A stretch of DNA of 64,000 bases, taken from assembly GCF_029784165.1 (NCBI RefSeq), contig NC_073695.1:215563493-215627492 (forward strand). Direction: 5' to 3'. The notes under the pieces are model-generated. The model saw nothing but the letters and a program-made list of their open reading frames with translations. It was not told where the DNA came from and made no database searches. The DNA is from Wyeomyia smithii. Taxonomy: Eukaryota; Arthropoda; Insecta; Diptera; Culicidae. This document shows positions 26,782 through 38,922 of this stretch, piece by piece. The first letter of the stretch is position 1. Each line of letters opens with the position of its first letter. Both the position numbers and the translations under genes were made by a program.

Positions 26782-27580
26782 AGCTTACAGTTATCATGCA
26801 TTGGTGCAACTGTAACCGATAGAACGGACCAAACTGCAAGCGGTAGTGTAATCAATTTAGATATGGTTCGATAGATTTGCTCCACGTAGGGTAATAGCAC
26901 GAAGCAGTAACAATTTACATCCATCATCTATTTTTAGCGGTGCGATATTAAACTGGAGCAGTCGAGAAACTTGGAATATGCTGGAGTGGGTTTGGTTGAA
27001 CCGCATGTGGGTTACTAGAAAAATAGTTTTATCATTGATCATCTCAGTTCTCAGGTGGAGCTTGTTTGGCTTCTAGAAACTTTTGAAGTTGAAACACTGT
27101 TTAACGTTTGTTAAAGGGTGTTCAACACATACCTGTTTAAAGAGATTTGAATAGGGAAGTCTACATGTTATCTTGATTTTTCAAATTCAAATTCAACCAA
27201 CTACATGCCAGCGAGCCTTCCGCAAGCTACAATTAAACATGGTTGCAAAAAGATTCGGTATTCAAACATTCCTGCAGGCTTAATATTCATCCGAAAAACT
27301 ATACTTTCATAGAGCGCAAAATTCAAATACCAGTGACGTTCAGATTGTCACAGCAAGATTAGACCAGCTTTACAGGTCGCATACCTGCAAGCGATGGGGA
27401 CATTCACTTCTCCTTGCAACAAAAAAGGACATTCCACACTCATTAACATAAACATTACCGCACCGGCAGAACCACTGCTGCCGCAAAACCAACGAAATCC
27501 TAAGACATTTTAGCATATTCTTATCAACCCTTCGGGCTTACACTTTGAATATCGGATCTAAACGGCAGCGGCTAGAAGTC
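26782..27580. repeat. 799-bp duplicated block, copy B
   Basis: The second copy of the block at 22734-23532, same length and orientation, about 99% identical. Its flanks share only AGCT on the left with copy A and show no target duplication. Confidence 0.9.
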
Positions 27581-29021
27581 GAGATCGGACCGTGTGTCTC
27601 CGCAGTGGTGGCGGAAATCCAGAATTCAAAGTATTTGAAAATTCAAATAAGCTGCACCGGCTCCCGATGTTTTGCATATTGACTAAGGAAATACCGACAG
27701 CAGGGCGGCGTTCACTTCACTTTCGTCTTATTCTGGAAAGTCTCTGTTTTACTAGTTGTAGACAAAAAAAATCTCTCCTGATAAGCTTAGTGGGGAGTAT
27801 TAAGAAGTAAAATCCACTCCAAATCATCCAGCAGTGTTTTGAAACTTGTGGTTGGTAATCTTGTTTAGAGTGAACGCATTGAAATGAAATTAATATCACT
27901 TTTTGCCTAGAAAACTGTCACTACTAATCGACATAACCTGTTTTCGAGATTTACAAAAAGATTTTATTTGCATTTCTCCTACCACAAACACAAACATTAC
28001 GATTAAGTAATGTTGAAAAAAGCATCGAACATAATCTCTTCCGCAGCTGCAATGCAGTCACACTTTCTGCAACTACCCCCCTCTCCACCATTTAATTTAT
28101 ACTCGATGTTGGTAATGCCCATTTGGGAAAGGGTTAAAGTTTTTTACAAATCATTTCAGCTCCGTGAAAGAATGCGAACGCGCGTGGAAATATTCTCCAT
28201 TGAATTTAAAATTTTGCTTCTCGGATTTTCACGGCGGCGGACGAAACAATGTATTCATTTACTGGTCTGAAAAGTTTTTCCCGAACTGGCGAAATAGCAC
28301 GAAGAAATCGTGCTCAAGCCATCGTTGTTGCGTGGTAGCTTTACTTGCAGTAAATTTTTGTAATGCAGGATGAGGAATTTTACAGTTTAAACCTAGCAAT
28401 AGTTATCCAGTTAAGTTTAAAAATTTACCTAAATTGCCATTTCTACCGTTATACAAGCTAATCACATTAACATCAAAAAACAATCTGATTGATGACTTCG
28501 GAAATTATAAGTGGCTGAACGAATGGAAATGAGGAAGGAATAGAAGCTGGTAAAAATTCATAACAACCAACTGGGAGCCGCATAATCAGTTATGCATGCC
28601 AGATTAAAAACCCTATAAAATTTGTCCCCTGCTCAAAAACTATTCGACGGAGTGATTTGTGAATACGAGCCATCTTCACCTCCGCATACTAATCATCGAA
28701 CAATGCAAATTATCTCTAGTGCCATGACACACCAGAAATCCAATCTGTTGTTGACACTTCTGCCAGCCTGCGCCTTTGATAGCTTGTCTTCTCCGGCCTG
28801 TCAGTTCAATCATTCAGCTGGCACGAATTGGTTTTACGAGGTGATTATATTTTAGTGGGCGATTCATTAGAGTCAATGGAAGCCCATGGTTTACTTTAGG
28901 TCTCTGCAACCAGAAGAAAGCTGCCTACGATAGCTTCATTTATTAACAGTTGGAATAATTTCTTCAAGATATTCTGCCAGTCTTAAATGGCGACATTCTT
29001 CGGGACTGTTAAAATATGCAG
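27581..29021. other. no gene recognised
   Basis: Unique-looking sequence. Short frames at 27592-27810, 28010-28270 and 28622-28855 (plus) have no recognised family or flanking signals. Confidence 0.45.
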
Positions 29022-29587
29022 GTCATATATCTCCCGGACTTTTCCTTACAAAGTTATATCATATTTTAGCTTATTTTTTCGATAATTTCAAAAACGTATA
29101 GGTAAAAAAGGGGCAAGTGGAATCATGATGTCAATACTTTTTCTTGAAGTTAAGCTGAAGTACTATAAACTTCTTAAGGTTCCATTTGTCCCAATTCACC
29201 CATATTAGAGTACGGCGAGCATATGTCACAGTAGGTTTTCATATATTCAAAATACTAACTTTTTGTGTTAAGAGATAGAGGAATGGTTAATTTGGCAAAG
29301 TTTCAGAATGTGCAAAAATATGAATTTTTGCTGAACAAACAAAATTTTTATTTTCATTCAAATTTTCATTGGGTACAGAGTTACAGAGTATTTTCTGTAA
29401 AAATTACTTAAAAGTTCATTTTTTGCACTTAACTTTTGTTAGCTACATTTTACAAGAAAACATTGTTCTAAAGAAGCATTTGTGCATACAAAACACACGT
29501 TTTTGTTGAGGGCCACACATCTCCAGGACTTTTCTTTACAAAGTTATAGCATGTTTTAGCTTATTTTCTCGATAACTTTTAGAACGT
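29022..29587. repeat. about 76-bp direct repeats bracketing 414 bp
   Basis: ACATATCTCC-GGACTTTTC and TTACAAAGTTATA-CAT-TTTTAGCTTATTTT-TCGATAA occur at 29022-29097 and 29512-29587. The second copy abuts the LINE fragment. This may be an internally repeated MITE fragment. Confidence 0.75.
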
Positions 29588-30473
29588 AACTTCCCCCATC
29601 CATCGTCGAAAGTCGAAGCATATAACTCTTCCGTGGAAGGTGGTGCCTCATCGAGTAAGCGCGCATAGTTCTCGGCAGCCTGCTGGTTGGTCAACTGCCG
29701 GATGTTTGGCCGGGGAGGACGGTTCTGACGTGTGTGAAATACCGTGGAAAGTTTTGAGCGCACATGTACTGCTACTATATAGTGGTCTGAGGCGATATCG
29801 GCACCACGGAGGGAGCGTATGTTTGTAATGTTTTAGAAAAATCGACCATCAATGAGAACGTGGTCAATTTGATTTCTTGTTCGGTGGTCAGGTGATATCC
29901 AGGTGGCTTTGTGGATATCTTTGCGTGGAAAGAAGGTGCTTCTAATCACTAAGCCTCGGGAAGCTGAGAAGTTGATGCATCGTTGGCCGTTGTCGTTAGT
30001 GTCGAAGTGTAGGCTGTGAGGCCCTATCACCGGTCTATACATCGCTTCCCTACCAACCTGGGCGTTCATATCCCCGATGACCCGGTCTAGTTCGTCTCGT
30101 GACGAGCAGCCGTCGTATGTTGCCTCTAACTGCGCGTAGAACGATTCCTCTTCGCCATCAGGTCTACCTTCGATCGGGCAGTGCACGTTGATGATGCTGT
30201 AGTTGAAGAAACGACTTTTAAACCTCAACAGACACATCCTCTCGTTGATCACCTTCCACGCGATCCTGTATTCTGCCCATAACACAAAAACCCGTTCCCA
30301 GCTCGTTAGTTGCTCCACCGCTCTGGTGGAACTGGGCCTTGCCTCCACGGACTTTTCACACTTTCTCACTTTTGCGACAGATCTCCCACAGAGCCACGAT
30401 AACGAACTTGCGGGGTTCTAGCTGCTCGAGCAGCACCCTGTCTCCGCCCACAAAATTTAGCGACTTGCAGTTC
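29586..30473 (-). mobile_element. LINE copy 3 (APE-type), main fragment
   Basis: A minus-strand LINE of the same family as copy 1, 3'-truncated just after the endonuclease. It is interrupted at its 5' side by the hAT element at 30481-34953; the LINE resumes at 34962. Confidence 0.9.
29640..30473 (-). pseudogene. LINE copy 3 endonuclease, interrupted
   Basis: The frame at 30369-29833 carries FNYSIINVHCPIEG, DRVIGDMNAQVGREAMY, INFSASRGLVIRSTFFPRKD and NQIDHVLIDGRFF. The domain start (LGTWNCKSLNFVG) is split: its first codons lie at 34961 and beyond, the rest at 30473 downward, because the hAT element inserted between them. The frame shifts again near 29830 before a GADIASDHY-like segment, then the linker (29763-29640). 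It is dead through insertion, frameshifts and 3' truncation. Confidence 0.88.
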
Positions 30474-30989
30474 CAGGTACTAAGGCTGTGCGAGATTTCG
30501 AATGATTTCGTATAATTTCGCAAAACTTAAAATTTCCCGAAATTTCGCGAAATTTCGGTTTCGCGAAATTTCCGAAAAATTTCGTTGAATTTCGCTAAAT
30601 TCCGCCTAAAATTTCGCGAAATTAAACTTCCAATTTCGACGATTACGAAATTTCGGACCAAATTTCCGATGCACATTATTTTGGTTTGTGCTAATTGCGA
30701 CTATAAATTAAATAGAATATATCTCAACAGATATCTGGTAAACTACGTCATACATAGAAGAATAAACTCTCAGCTGGTAATTTTTGTTTTTAAAGACAAA
30801 ACCTTAACATCATGCGGGAGGTATTTTTTATTCACGCAGAGCATAAAATTCATGTCATCACTGAAGTCATATTCAAGGAATATGAAGCCGTCCAAATGCG
30901 CTACAAGGTATTTAGTAATCTGTTTGTAGGAATAAATTTTACGCATCTTTTACGTACATCAAAATGTGGTTTTATTTGCAGCCCACAAG

Positions 30990-31297
30990 CAGCGTTGCCA
31001 GGTATCCAGAATAAGCTGGATTATCCAGATTTTTGAACATATATCCAGGTAGACAGATTTTATGTACAATTATCCAGATTTTTCATGAATGATCCAGATT
31101 TTATTTTCTCTGTTCCGCAAAAAGGTCATCACTTCAAATTTGGCGCGAAATTTTGCAGTTTTGTCACCTCAAATTTTACGTACCCCAAGACTTTTATCCG
31201 AAGAATTTACCTTTCACCCCACGAAATGACTTCCAGATTATTTCCAGATTTTTTTTTGCCTTTTCAAGATTTTTAAAAGAATGACCTGGCAACGCTG
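30990..31297. mobile_element. hAT MITE, 308 bp, nested
   Basis: Ends CAGCGTTGCCAGGT (left) and ACCTGGCAACGCTG (right) are perfect inverted repeats. The 8-bp duplication CCCACAAG flanks it (30982-30989 and 31298-31305). The interior carries repeated TATCCAGA/ATCCAGATTTTT motifs near both ends. Confidence 0.93.
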
Positions 31298-31490
31298 CCC
31301 ACAAGGTTAAAGAGGTCACTTTTTGTCTTTCGTTTAGGAGGGCATAGCAATTCCTGTCAAAACTAAAGCTCTGAAGCTCTATCTTACAGGCCAAATGTTC
31401 TATGCTACTCGACTTGTAAAAATTTTCAGGATTTCTCTGTGTTAGAGGACTCCTCTTCGCACACCGTAGTGTATTTAAATGTGTTTTTTC

Positions 31491-32296
31491 CAGTGGTGGG
31501 CACCGCTAACCGAAAATTTAGCGACGCTAATCGCTAAGTCGCTAACCGGAAAATTTAGCTCGATAATCGCTAAACGCTAAACGCTAAACCCACATTAGCG
31601 GAACTTTCGCTAATCGCTAACTTTTTAATATGTAAATAGACTTATCGCTATATTTATTGCTCGTGTTTTGTATGATTTGGACCACTTTGATCTGTTTTGG
31701 TTAAACAAACGAAAACAATTACTTTTTAAATCTATTTACAGTAAAAGGTTCACGAAACGGTATTCATATTTGATTTTGTAAAAACAAGAATTACAAAAGT
31801 TATTTAGCTTGCATTGAAAACAGGTACTCTAAGGAATGTTTTCATGAAAATTCAATTATTATCTGAATCGAAAAGGAAGAACCATAGTTGTCAGAATTTC
31901 AAGCGCATTGCAATTTACCAAAGTTCTTGGTGTGCCGAAAATTTAATCTAGACCTTGCGCTTGTTCTTCAAAATGCTTCTGTGGCTTGTACGATAACTGG
32001 AACTCCATTCTAGGGTAAAAAAAACTGACAAAAGTAACTTTCGCAGTAAAGTATGTTCATCTTTCGAAGCAATTTACGTACGCCATCAGCAATTCACAGT
32101 TTTTCTAAATATTTCTATTGACGCTTCTCTACAAAATTTAGCGAATTAGCGATTAGCGTGCCGAAGGCCAAAATTTTAGCGACGCTAACAGTTTCGCTAA
32201 CCAGCTCAAAAATTAGCGAAATCGCTAAATCGCTAACTGAATTTTAGCGTCGCTAATTAGCGAATTAGCGAATTAGCGGAATGGTGCCCACCACTG
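31491..32296. mobile_element. hAT-type element, 806 bp, with TTAGCG subterminal repeats
   Basis: Terminal inverted repeat CAGTGGTGGGCACC (left), GGTGCCCACCACTG (right). The flanks GTTTTTTC and GTTTTTTT agree at 7 of 8 positions as a target duplication. Both subterminal zones (31500-31625 and 32145-32280) contain many TTAGCG/CGCTAA hexamers in both orientations. No transposase. Confidence 0.85.
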
Positions 32297-33261
32297 GTTT
32301 TTTTTTTTCAGATAGTTCAGATAGATAGTGGTTACCAAAAGACCACGAAAAATCACGCGGCGGGTGTGGGGGTTAACGAATAGACCAAGTAGTCTTTTTT
32401 CTGACTTACAATTTATTTTTCCACTAAGTCAAGACGAAGCTTTCGCAATTTTTTAATTAATAAATTTTTTTGACACGGCTAATTAATAAGTGTCACGGAA
32501 AGTTTGAGAGTTGTCAGCAATTAACTGTAATCAAATTTTTGAAACATATTTCAAATTTATCCGAACGAAGAAATTTTTTTTTGTTTTAAACAGGCTTTTC
32601 CTTATATGGCATCTACTTTAGAATAATAGTTCTATTTTGCAATGCGTCGGGATTTATGTTATTTTTCCTGGAAGTATATTTCAATACTCAACGACCGGTA
32701 AAAAAAATCAACGTTCTGGTCTAAAAAACAATATATAAGACCTGGATGTTCGTAAACTGAAGGAAGAAAGAATTTATATTTTGTTCGACATTCAAAAACT
32801 TTGTAAATTATTAAAAAAAAACTAAGTTACAAATCCGATACCTGAAAATCACTAAAAGTAAGGTTTCACTTATTATCAACTAAATATTTTTCTAGATGAT
32901 TTCTAGATGAGTATACAATTAACCATAGCTATAAGCGAAAAATTTATCGTAGATGATCAATTGTTAAAGACAATGAAATATTATAAAAAATAAACAACCA
33001 TTATCTATTTGTTATTTTGGTTTTGAGAAAATGATATTACTGGAAATTCTATTTACAATTTGCGCAATAATTAATAATCAGTTTTCTTGAACCTTCATTT
33101 TTTTATAAATTTTTCATACTTCATTGTACATATATTTGCAGAATAAGATCACAATTCAAAAGACCACGGGGGAGTAGGGGGTATAAACGGGATCAAAATA
33201 TGACCACGTAGTTTGGGAATGGTCCCAAATGCATTTTATTATTTTTGGTGTCGCAGAAACT

Positions 33262-33935
33262 CACAGGGCATATTTTTTCAGGACAAAATTATTTTCTACA
33301 ACCTTACCAGAGACACTAGTTATGCCAGTCAAACAAACCGATTTAGCTGAAAAAATAATTTTAATCTCCAAACACTCTGTGGGTAATTAAAATATTTTTA
33401 TAATCGAAACAGTTGGTTTGATTGGCATAGTGCCTTTGGCAAAGTTGTAGATAATAATATTGTCCTTCCAAAAATAAACATGTTGTAAATTTACTTTACG
33501 AACTAATTTCATTTTTGTCATATGACTTACATTTTAAGTTTAGTAAAGCGGGCAATGTATGCAGTTTGCGAGGATGCGAAAATGAACGGGAATAGAAGAT
33601 GTGACTTTTAGGCTTAGAAAAAAATTTCCCTCGTCCATGTTGTAAATTCTTTTTTAAATATAACTTTTTTTTGACTTCTTCATCGCTTCGGTAATTTTTT
33701 TGTAATTTTCACGCAAAAAAAAAAGATTTTTGAAAAATAAGCTTTTTTATATTAGTTTTAATGTTTCTTTCACATTAAAATAATGAATTTTTTAGAGTTT
33801 TTTTATCGGAAAGATAAAATTACTGTCTAAAACTTTTCCAGAGACGTCACACTGATCAAAAAACTTTTGGCTCTAAAAGTATTTATAATCACAATAACCC
33901 TCCCAAAATAGCATTTTAAATAGCTTCTCAGCCTA
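33262..33935. repeat. cluster of fold-back repeat segments (GTTGTAGATAA family)
   Basis: Three related segments: 33290-33355, its inverted copy at 33405-33475 (GGTTTGATTGGCATAGTGCC), and 33800-33900 (CGGAAAGATAAAATTACTGTC). They are the same family as the segments at 14270-14960. Confidence 0.65.
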
Positions 33936-34197
33936 TAGAAACGTTTATGCAAAGTTTAGGCCAAATCTAAAATGACAAAAAATATTGAAACTGGGTCATT
34001 CTTTGTGGAACTGCTCAGTTAAAAAGTAATTTTAAGTTATATTAAAAAATGTGCAAAAATATTGAAAACTTCAAAGCTTTCAGAATAGTTAACTTAAATT
34101 TTGTTTTCTTCGAATTGATAAAGATGTCACTTAGTCTAGTCTGACTAAACAGTGTTAAAAAAATTCAAAAAAAGTTGCCCTCCAAAGGTTTTACAGC

Positions 34198-34368
34198 TTT
34201 TTAACCATTCCTGTGAATTTTGCTGCTTTTAGAGGATGCAGAAATGCATCAGAAGGCCGCCGAGGAATTGCTTATCGGATTTGTCGCTTTTACGTTTGCA
34301 TAGGGAAAAACTCTTTGGAAAAGTTATCTTTGCTAGGGACACCAAAACTCACAGGAATGGTTGAAAAC
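34198..34368. repeat. hairpin element, about 171 bp
   Basis: TTTAACCATTCCTGTGAATTTTG at the left end is inverted at the right end (AAAACTCACAGGAATGGTTGA). A 64-codon frame across it is not supported as a gene. Confidence 0.7.
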
Positions 34369-34961
34369 CTACCTACCATCTCTCATGTTTTCCAGTTCGA
34401 GCACTAGGACAAAACTTGGATTTTGCATGATGAAAGTGCTATGACAGAAGGATTACTATTTTGAACATAGTTGCATTCAAACCAAAAGAATCAGTTCAGA
34501 AGTTATTAAATTATTAAATTAAGTTATTAAATTATTATTTACAAAGACATTTCGAGTTTGACCTTTATATCATTTGTATCAATCGCGCTAATATTACCTG
34601 CAATATAATTTGTATAAATGAATGCATCAAGATTTTAGTTTTTAACATTTTTGATTTTCTCGTCATTGTCGGTTTATCAATATATGAATACCTACGTTAC
34701 TCTTCGTCGACCAGGTAAGCACTTGCGATCAGCTACTGAAGGGTACTTCGTTAGCGTACGCTCCAACGTTACAAATCATTGTAATGCTATGTTTCAGAAG
34801 CATTTATTTTATTTTTCGAAAGAGACCAATTTCGTTTCGTCTCGAGAACTCGAAATCCACCTTGATTTCGTTTCGACTAATTTGGCGAAACCGAAATTAA
34901 GGGTTAATTTCGTTTCGTTTCGACACTAGAAAAGCCAGTTTCGCACACCCCTACCAGGTAC

Positions 34962-35340
34962 CGAGTTTCTACAAGTGCTCCGTTTTTTTTGCCTGGGTCC
35001 ATGCCGAATGTTCCGAGTTATATTTTCTTGAATGTAGGTATTGTAGTTTTTAAGGTAGGTTGCCCTACTACGGCCACGCTACCAAGTCTCGTGATGGGGC
35101 TGCCATCTTGGGTATAGCGTTCGAGACAGCACGTTTCTTTATTCGGCCGCTCACTCCGAAAACAGACGCTCAGAAAGGCTGAGCTTTCCTCCGAAGAGGT
35201 CAGCCCACCTCCCTCTTCCCTGCAGCATACGACCGAGGTCCCACCACGAGCTGGTTACCATGATCATCGCGTGGCTACTCGTATCTCGGCTGATACCACG
35301 GGAAGGTAGGGATAGGAGTTGCAGGGCAGGATACTATGGA
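34962..35340 (-). mobile_element. LINE copy 3, 5' fragment beyond the hAT insertion
   Basis: Continues the minus-strand LINE upstream of the endonuclease start. GC-rich; CGTATCTCGGCTGATACC and GGGATAGGAGTTG resemble the equivalent position of LINE copy 4 (46290-46330), indicating the same 5' region. Confidence 0.75.
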
Positions 35341-35467
35341 CCCCTATTTCATGCCAACTAACGTTTGCGGTGAAAAAATGGACAAAATTAGCCGATTTTT
35401 CATGGCTTTACCTTTAATCGCACTGACGAAACTACTCATGCATCATCAATCATAGTAACCCATGGAT

Positions 35468-35872
35468 TAGCAGAGTAAAAATAGACCCTTTTTTGGACAT
35501 TAATAGATCTGTGATGAATCCCCCTACAAGTGAGATAAAAAAAATATTTTCTCTGAAAATCGATATTTTTGAAAATAAAGGTCTGATGATGTTTTTAAAG
35601 TTCAGTGAGAATATCAGAGGTATAGTGGTGTAAAATATGAATTTTAACGACAAAAACTTTTTTTTTAACATAATTGAACATATTCAGATAGCTTAGTAAA
35701 ATTGAGAAATAGTGTCTTCAGCAATGTTTTTTGTTATGTTATTTTGGAAAACTTTGCCGAAGACAGCGATCAAAAATGTTGATTTTTGGAAGAAATATTC
35801 TTTTTATTTCACTTGTAAGACGATTCATCACAGATCTGTTAATGTCCAAGGAAGGGTCTTTTATTACTTTAA
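35468..35872. mobile_element. fold-back MITE, about 405 bp
   Basis: The left arm (35468-35580) and right arm (35765-35872) are inverted copies: GGACATTAATAGATCTGTGA with TCACAGATCTGTTAATGTCC, and ACAAGTGAGATAAA with TTTATTTCACTTGT. The loop includes a GTCTTCAGCAATGTT / AACTTTGCCGAAGAC pair. Confidence 0.82.
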
Positions 35873-35959
35873 AACTTTCCCGAAGACAGCTTGCTCTAAA
35901 ATGTCACGTTTACGAGAAAATGACTTTTGACCACCTTTTTTCAATTCTGGAACACAGTG

Positions 35960-36700
35960 CCCCGCTGCGTCTAAAACGGACATCGTGCGGCACTTTGTGG
36001 ACACCGGGTATGCGCGTTCCGGCATCTCTAACATCTTTACACTATTGGACAAAGAAAGCCCGGTTCCAAACGGCCAACGACCATGAGCGACAAGTAGCTT
36101 CAAAGGATTCTGAAGAGGAAGACCGAGGGAAAAGTGGCTAAAACGCTGTGTGCACTTGGCCGGGAGGTTGGTGCATGCGGTAAAACAGTGAAAAAGTATC
36201 TGGCAGGGTACTTCGTATTTTACCCCCCCCCCCCCCCCCACACACGAAGGCAGTGAGCACTGAGGTGAAGTTTATTTCACAGACCAAGCTCCCCAAGAAG
36301 GTGCGGCTGTGGCTGACAATCAGCGAGAAAGGGATGTCAGAGCTGCTCTCCTTTCGCTCCGGGCTGGCCGTGAACGGGGAAATTCATAGTACGAAGTGCC
36401 TGCCAGAAGTTGCGTCGTTTATCAAGAAATACCATAAGGGTGAAGATACGGTGTTCTGGCCAAATTTGGCATCGGCCCACTACTCGAAGCGATCGTTGGA
36501 GGAGATGGAGCGGCTTAATATCGATGTGGTACCGAAGTCAGCGAATCCGCCCAACGTCTAGAGGCGTCTCATTGAGAATTTCTGGGCTAACTTGAAGCGC
36601 GAGATCTATTTCAAGAATTTTGTCGCGAAAACGGAGAAGGAATTAATAAAAAAAAACGAAGAAAGAGCTTAAAAACATGCCTACACGCATGTTTTCGTCC
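35960..36700 (+). pseudogene. ITmD37E transposase, broken
   Basis: The transposase would bind element ends and catalyse cut-and-paste. The N-terminal frame reads KTDIVRHFVDTGYARSGIS, a helix-turn-helix region. The C-terminal frame (36253-36561) has KVRLWLTISEKGMSELL, VNGEIHSTKCLPEVASFIKK and FWPNLASAHYSKRSLEEM, where the second catalytic Asp of FWPDL is Asn. A TAG at 36559-36561 is followed in frame by RRLIENFWANLKREIY with the catalytic Glu. Spacing from Asn to Glu is 36 residues here, one fewer than the DD37E of the family, and the usual PQLRP before IE is damaged. Confidence 0.85.
36222..36239. repeat. poly-C run
   Basis: About 17 consecutive C bases followed by CACACA inside the transposase remnant. 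It may be an indel hot spot or an assembly uncertainty. Confidence 0.9.
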
Positions 36701-36770
36701 GCCATGGCGAATGTTCCGGTTAACTGCCTGAAAGCCGCTCGCAAGGGCGTAGAATTTTTTTGCAAATAAG

Positions 36771-38922
36771 ATAATATAATTACCATTAATGGGAAATTTA
36801 TTCAACTCAATTATCTGTCTTAGTTTTTTTTTCATCACCATCTGAAGAAATTCCTTTTTTTTCTGCAAACGTTAGTACGGGTTGTACTACAGGTACGCTC
36901 TGCCCAGCCGTTTACCAATTATACGTGACTACTGAGAGTTATATTACCGGTAGGTGTGCCTTTGTGGGCTAGAGCGAATAAAACAACAACAACAACAAAT
37001 CGGTTATAAAGCCAAATCGTATGCATTCTTTAGCGTCGGTTGTGCTAGGGAAGAAGGCTCTGTTTCAGGTCTTATTGGTCGGAACATGCGTATACAAGCC
37101 CGTATAATTTGCAATAGTACAATAGTTAGCATCACGAAACCACAATTTTCCGCCTTTTCGTGGAAGCATTTTCCAATCGATTGCTTTGAATTGAAGGAAA
37201 TCGATTGGAAACTGACTGAATTTTAATCATTTTAAAGTGGACAATTTCAGTGACGCTCTCGAAGTTTTTGGTTTTTCAATTTGTACTCCTGTATATGTTG
37301 TAAAACGTAATTCTACCGAATTTGATCGAACCATTTTCAAAAGATCGCAAATTTATCATAGTTTTTGGGTTAGTAGGGGGCATTTCGAAGTTATCCGTTG
37401 TTCCAGATTTATCGAGGGGAGCCGTGGGGTAAGTACCCTTCCAAAGACAAAGGCTAGATTGAAAACGTTATCGAAACCTTACTTGCGACATAGCAAACTT
37501 TAAGTTTTTGCAAAACAACTATCGGTATTTCATAAGATTGCTGCAGAAAATCTCCCGAAGAAAAGCACTACCGAAGCCGTTCGCTACCCCGTAACTTTTA
37601 TTGACAAAGCAGTAGGAAAAAAATTTGAAATTTTATTGGTCACGCGTTATCTTATAGAAAAATTAAGTTAGTTTTTATCAGTTTTGTTTATCATAGCAGA
37701 ACTGTCCCTTGCACGCACGATTTTCATGCTATAATACCATTTTTTACCGTTTGCAAAATGCACTGCACAAAATGTAACGTTAGACACTATCCCAACCCTG
37801 TAGTCGTGTTATGAATCTCTAATCGCAAACGATTGCATAAATATTTACCACATTCTGCCAGCCAATAATGGGATTTAAATAGAGCCTACGTGTTCGACAT
37901 TCCAATCACTGGGAGAGAGGGTTCAATGTAATGACACTAAGAACCCTGCTTTGATTATCTAGAACCCATCCCAGCAGCGCGTATCGAAAGGTTCATACCT
38001 ACATATGCAGCAAACTGGCCCGAATCCCTACTAGCTGGAAACGACCGTAGAATGCAGCCATATATGGAAAAAATTGAACCGGAAAAACAACGGAGGGGAA
38101 AATAGGAAAAATATTTTCCAACTTGCAAAACAAGTTATGTGAGTTTTCCGTAATAAAAATTAGTTTCGGATAAAAAATAAGTCCGTTTCTACATCCACAT
38201 TGCACAGCTTTTCCATTTATTTTCACTCCCGCTCGGACCATGTGTAACATATTTTTTTTACCGTTTGTATTTTTTATGCAGCAGCATATTTTCATTACCG
38301 GAGCAAATCGTACCGCCTGCACACAGATTGGCGCACAAAGTGCTCGGGTTCGGGACCGGCAGATAGGAACGATCGCATGTAACTTTTTACCGACCGAAAG
38401 GAGAAGGGTGGAGAGGGACCGTGGTCACCCTCACTTTACTCCAGGTGAGGGTAGGTCCGAAAGCAGCTTTGTAACCCGCAAATGTTCACCGTTGCCTAAC
38501 GCTTGGAGCCGGCTGTTGGCTTCATTTTTTGCCAAAGTTTTTCATATTTATTCCGCTGGGTGCTCAATATTTTGACACCGAACCATCAGGCTGATAAATG
38601 ATACGCTTGTGTTACGCAAAATGTGTATATGTGCAGCGGCCAGCAGCTGACGGTTCCCGGCTGCGGCGAAACGAAATTAATCGGTAGCAGCAAAAAAAAG
38701 GCTGATGATGAACTGATTTGATTTCTGCCAACACGTTGCAATCTGGACAATTGCGAGTCCGGAGTTGAGTGAGTGTTTGGTTTTTCGCTCGGTTCACTGT
38801 GTATCGCTATTTTGTGCAGTTCTGCCTGAGAATTGCTGAAGATACAGTATTTGTATGATTACAGATCAACCGAATCAAAAATAATACTCGTTTGGACGGT
38901 TGTGAAAATGAATTGAAACGAT
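36771..38922. other. no gene recognised
   Basis: A short (CAA)n run at 36980-36998. 38300-38560 is GC-richer. Frames at 36954-37226, 37237-37503 and 38240-38575 (plus) have no recognised domain. Confidence 0.4.

Larger units (their letters stand above)
30481..34953. mobile_element. hAT-superfamily element, 4,473 bp, 8-bp target duplication
   Basis: Flanked by a perfect 8-bp duplication CCAGGTAC (30473-30480 and 34954-34961). The ends TAAGGCTGTGCGAGA (left) and, as complement, TAGGGGTGTGCGAAA (right) are hAT-type inverted repeats. Subterminal regions are packed with TTTCG/AATTTCGCGAAATTTCG at the left and TTTCGTTTCG at the right. No hAT transposase or dimerisation domain was seen; the interior is AT-rich and filled with other insertions, so the copy is non-autonomous or eroded. 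Confidence 0.92.
35930..36770 (+). mobile_element. ITmD37E (Tc1/mariner-group) transposon remnant
   Basis: A degenerate transposase gene without identified terminal repeats. The N-terminal part (about 35960-36090) and the catalytic part (36253-36700) are in different frames, separated by a poly-C run at 36222-36239. The family was described from mosquitoes. Confidence 0.82.
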
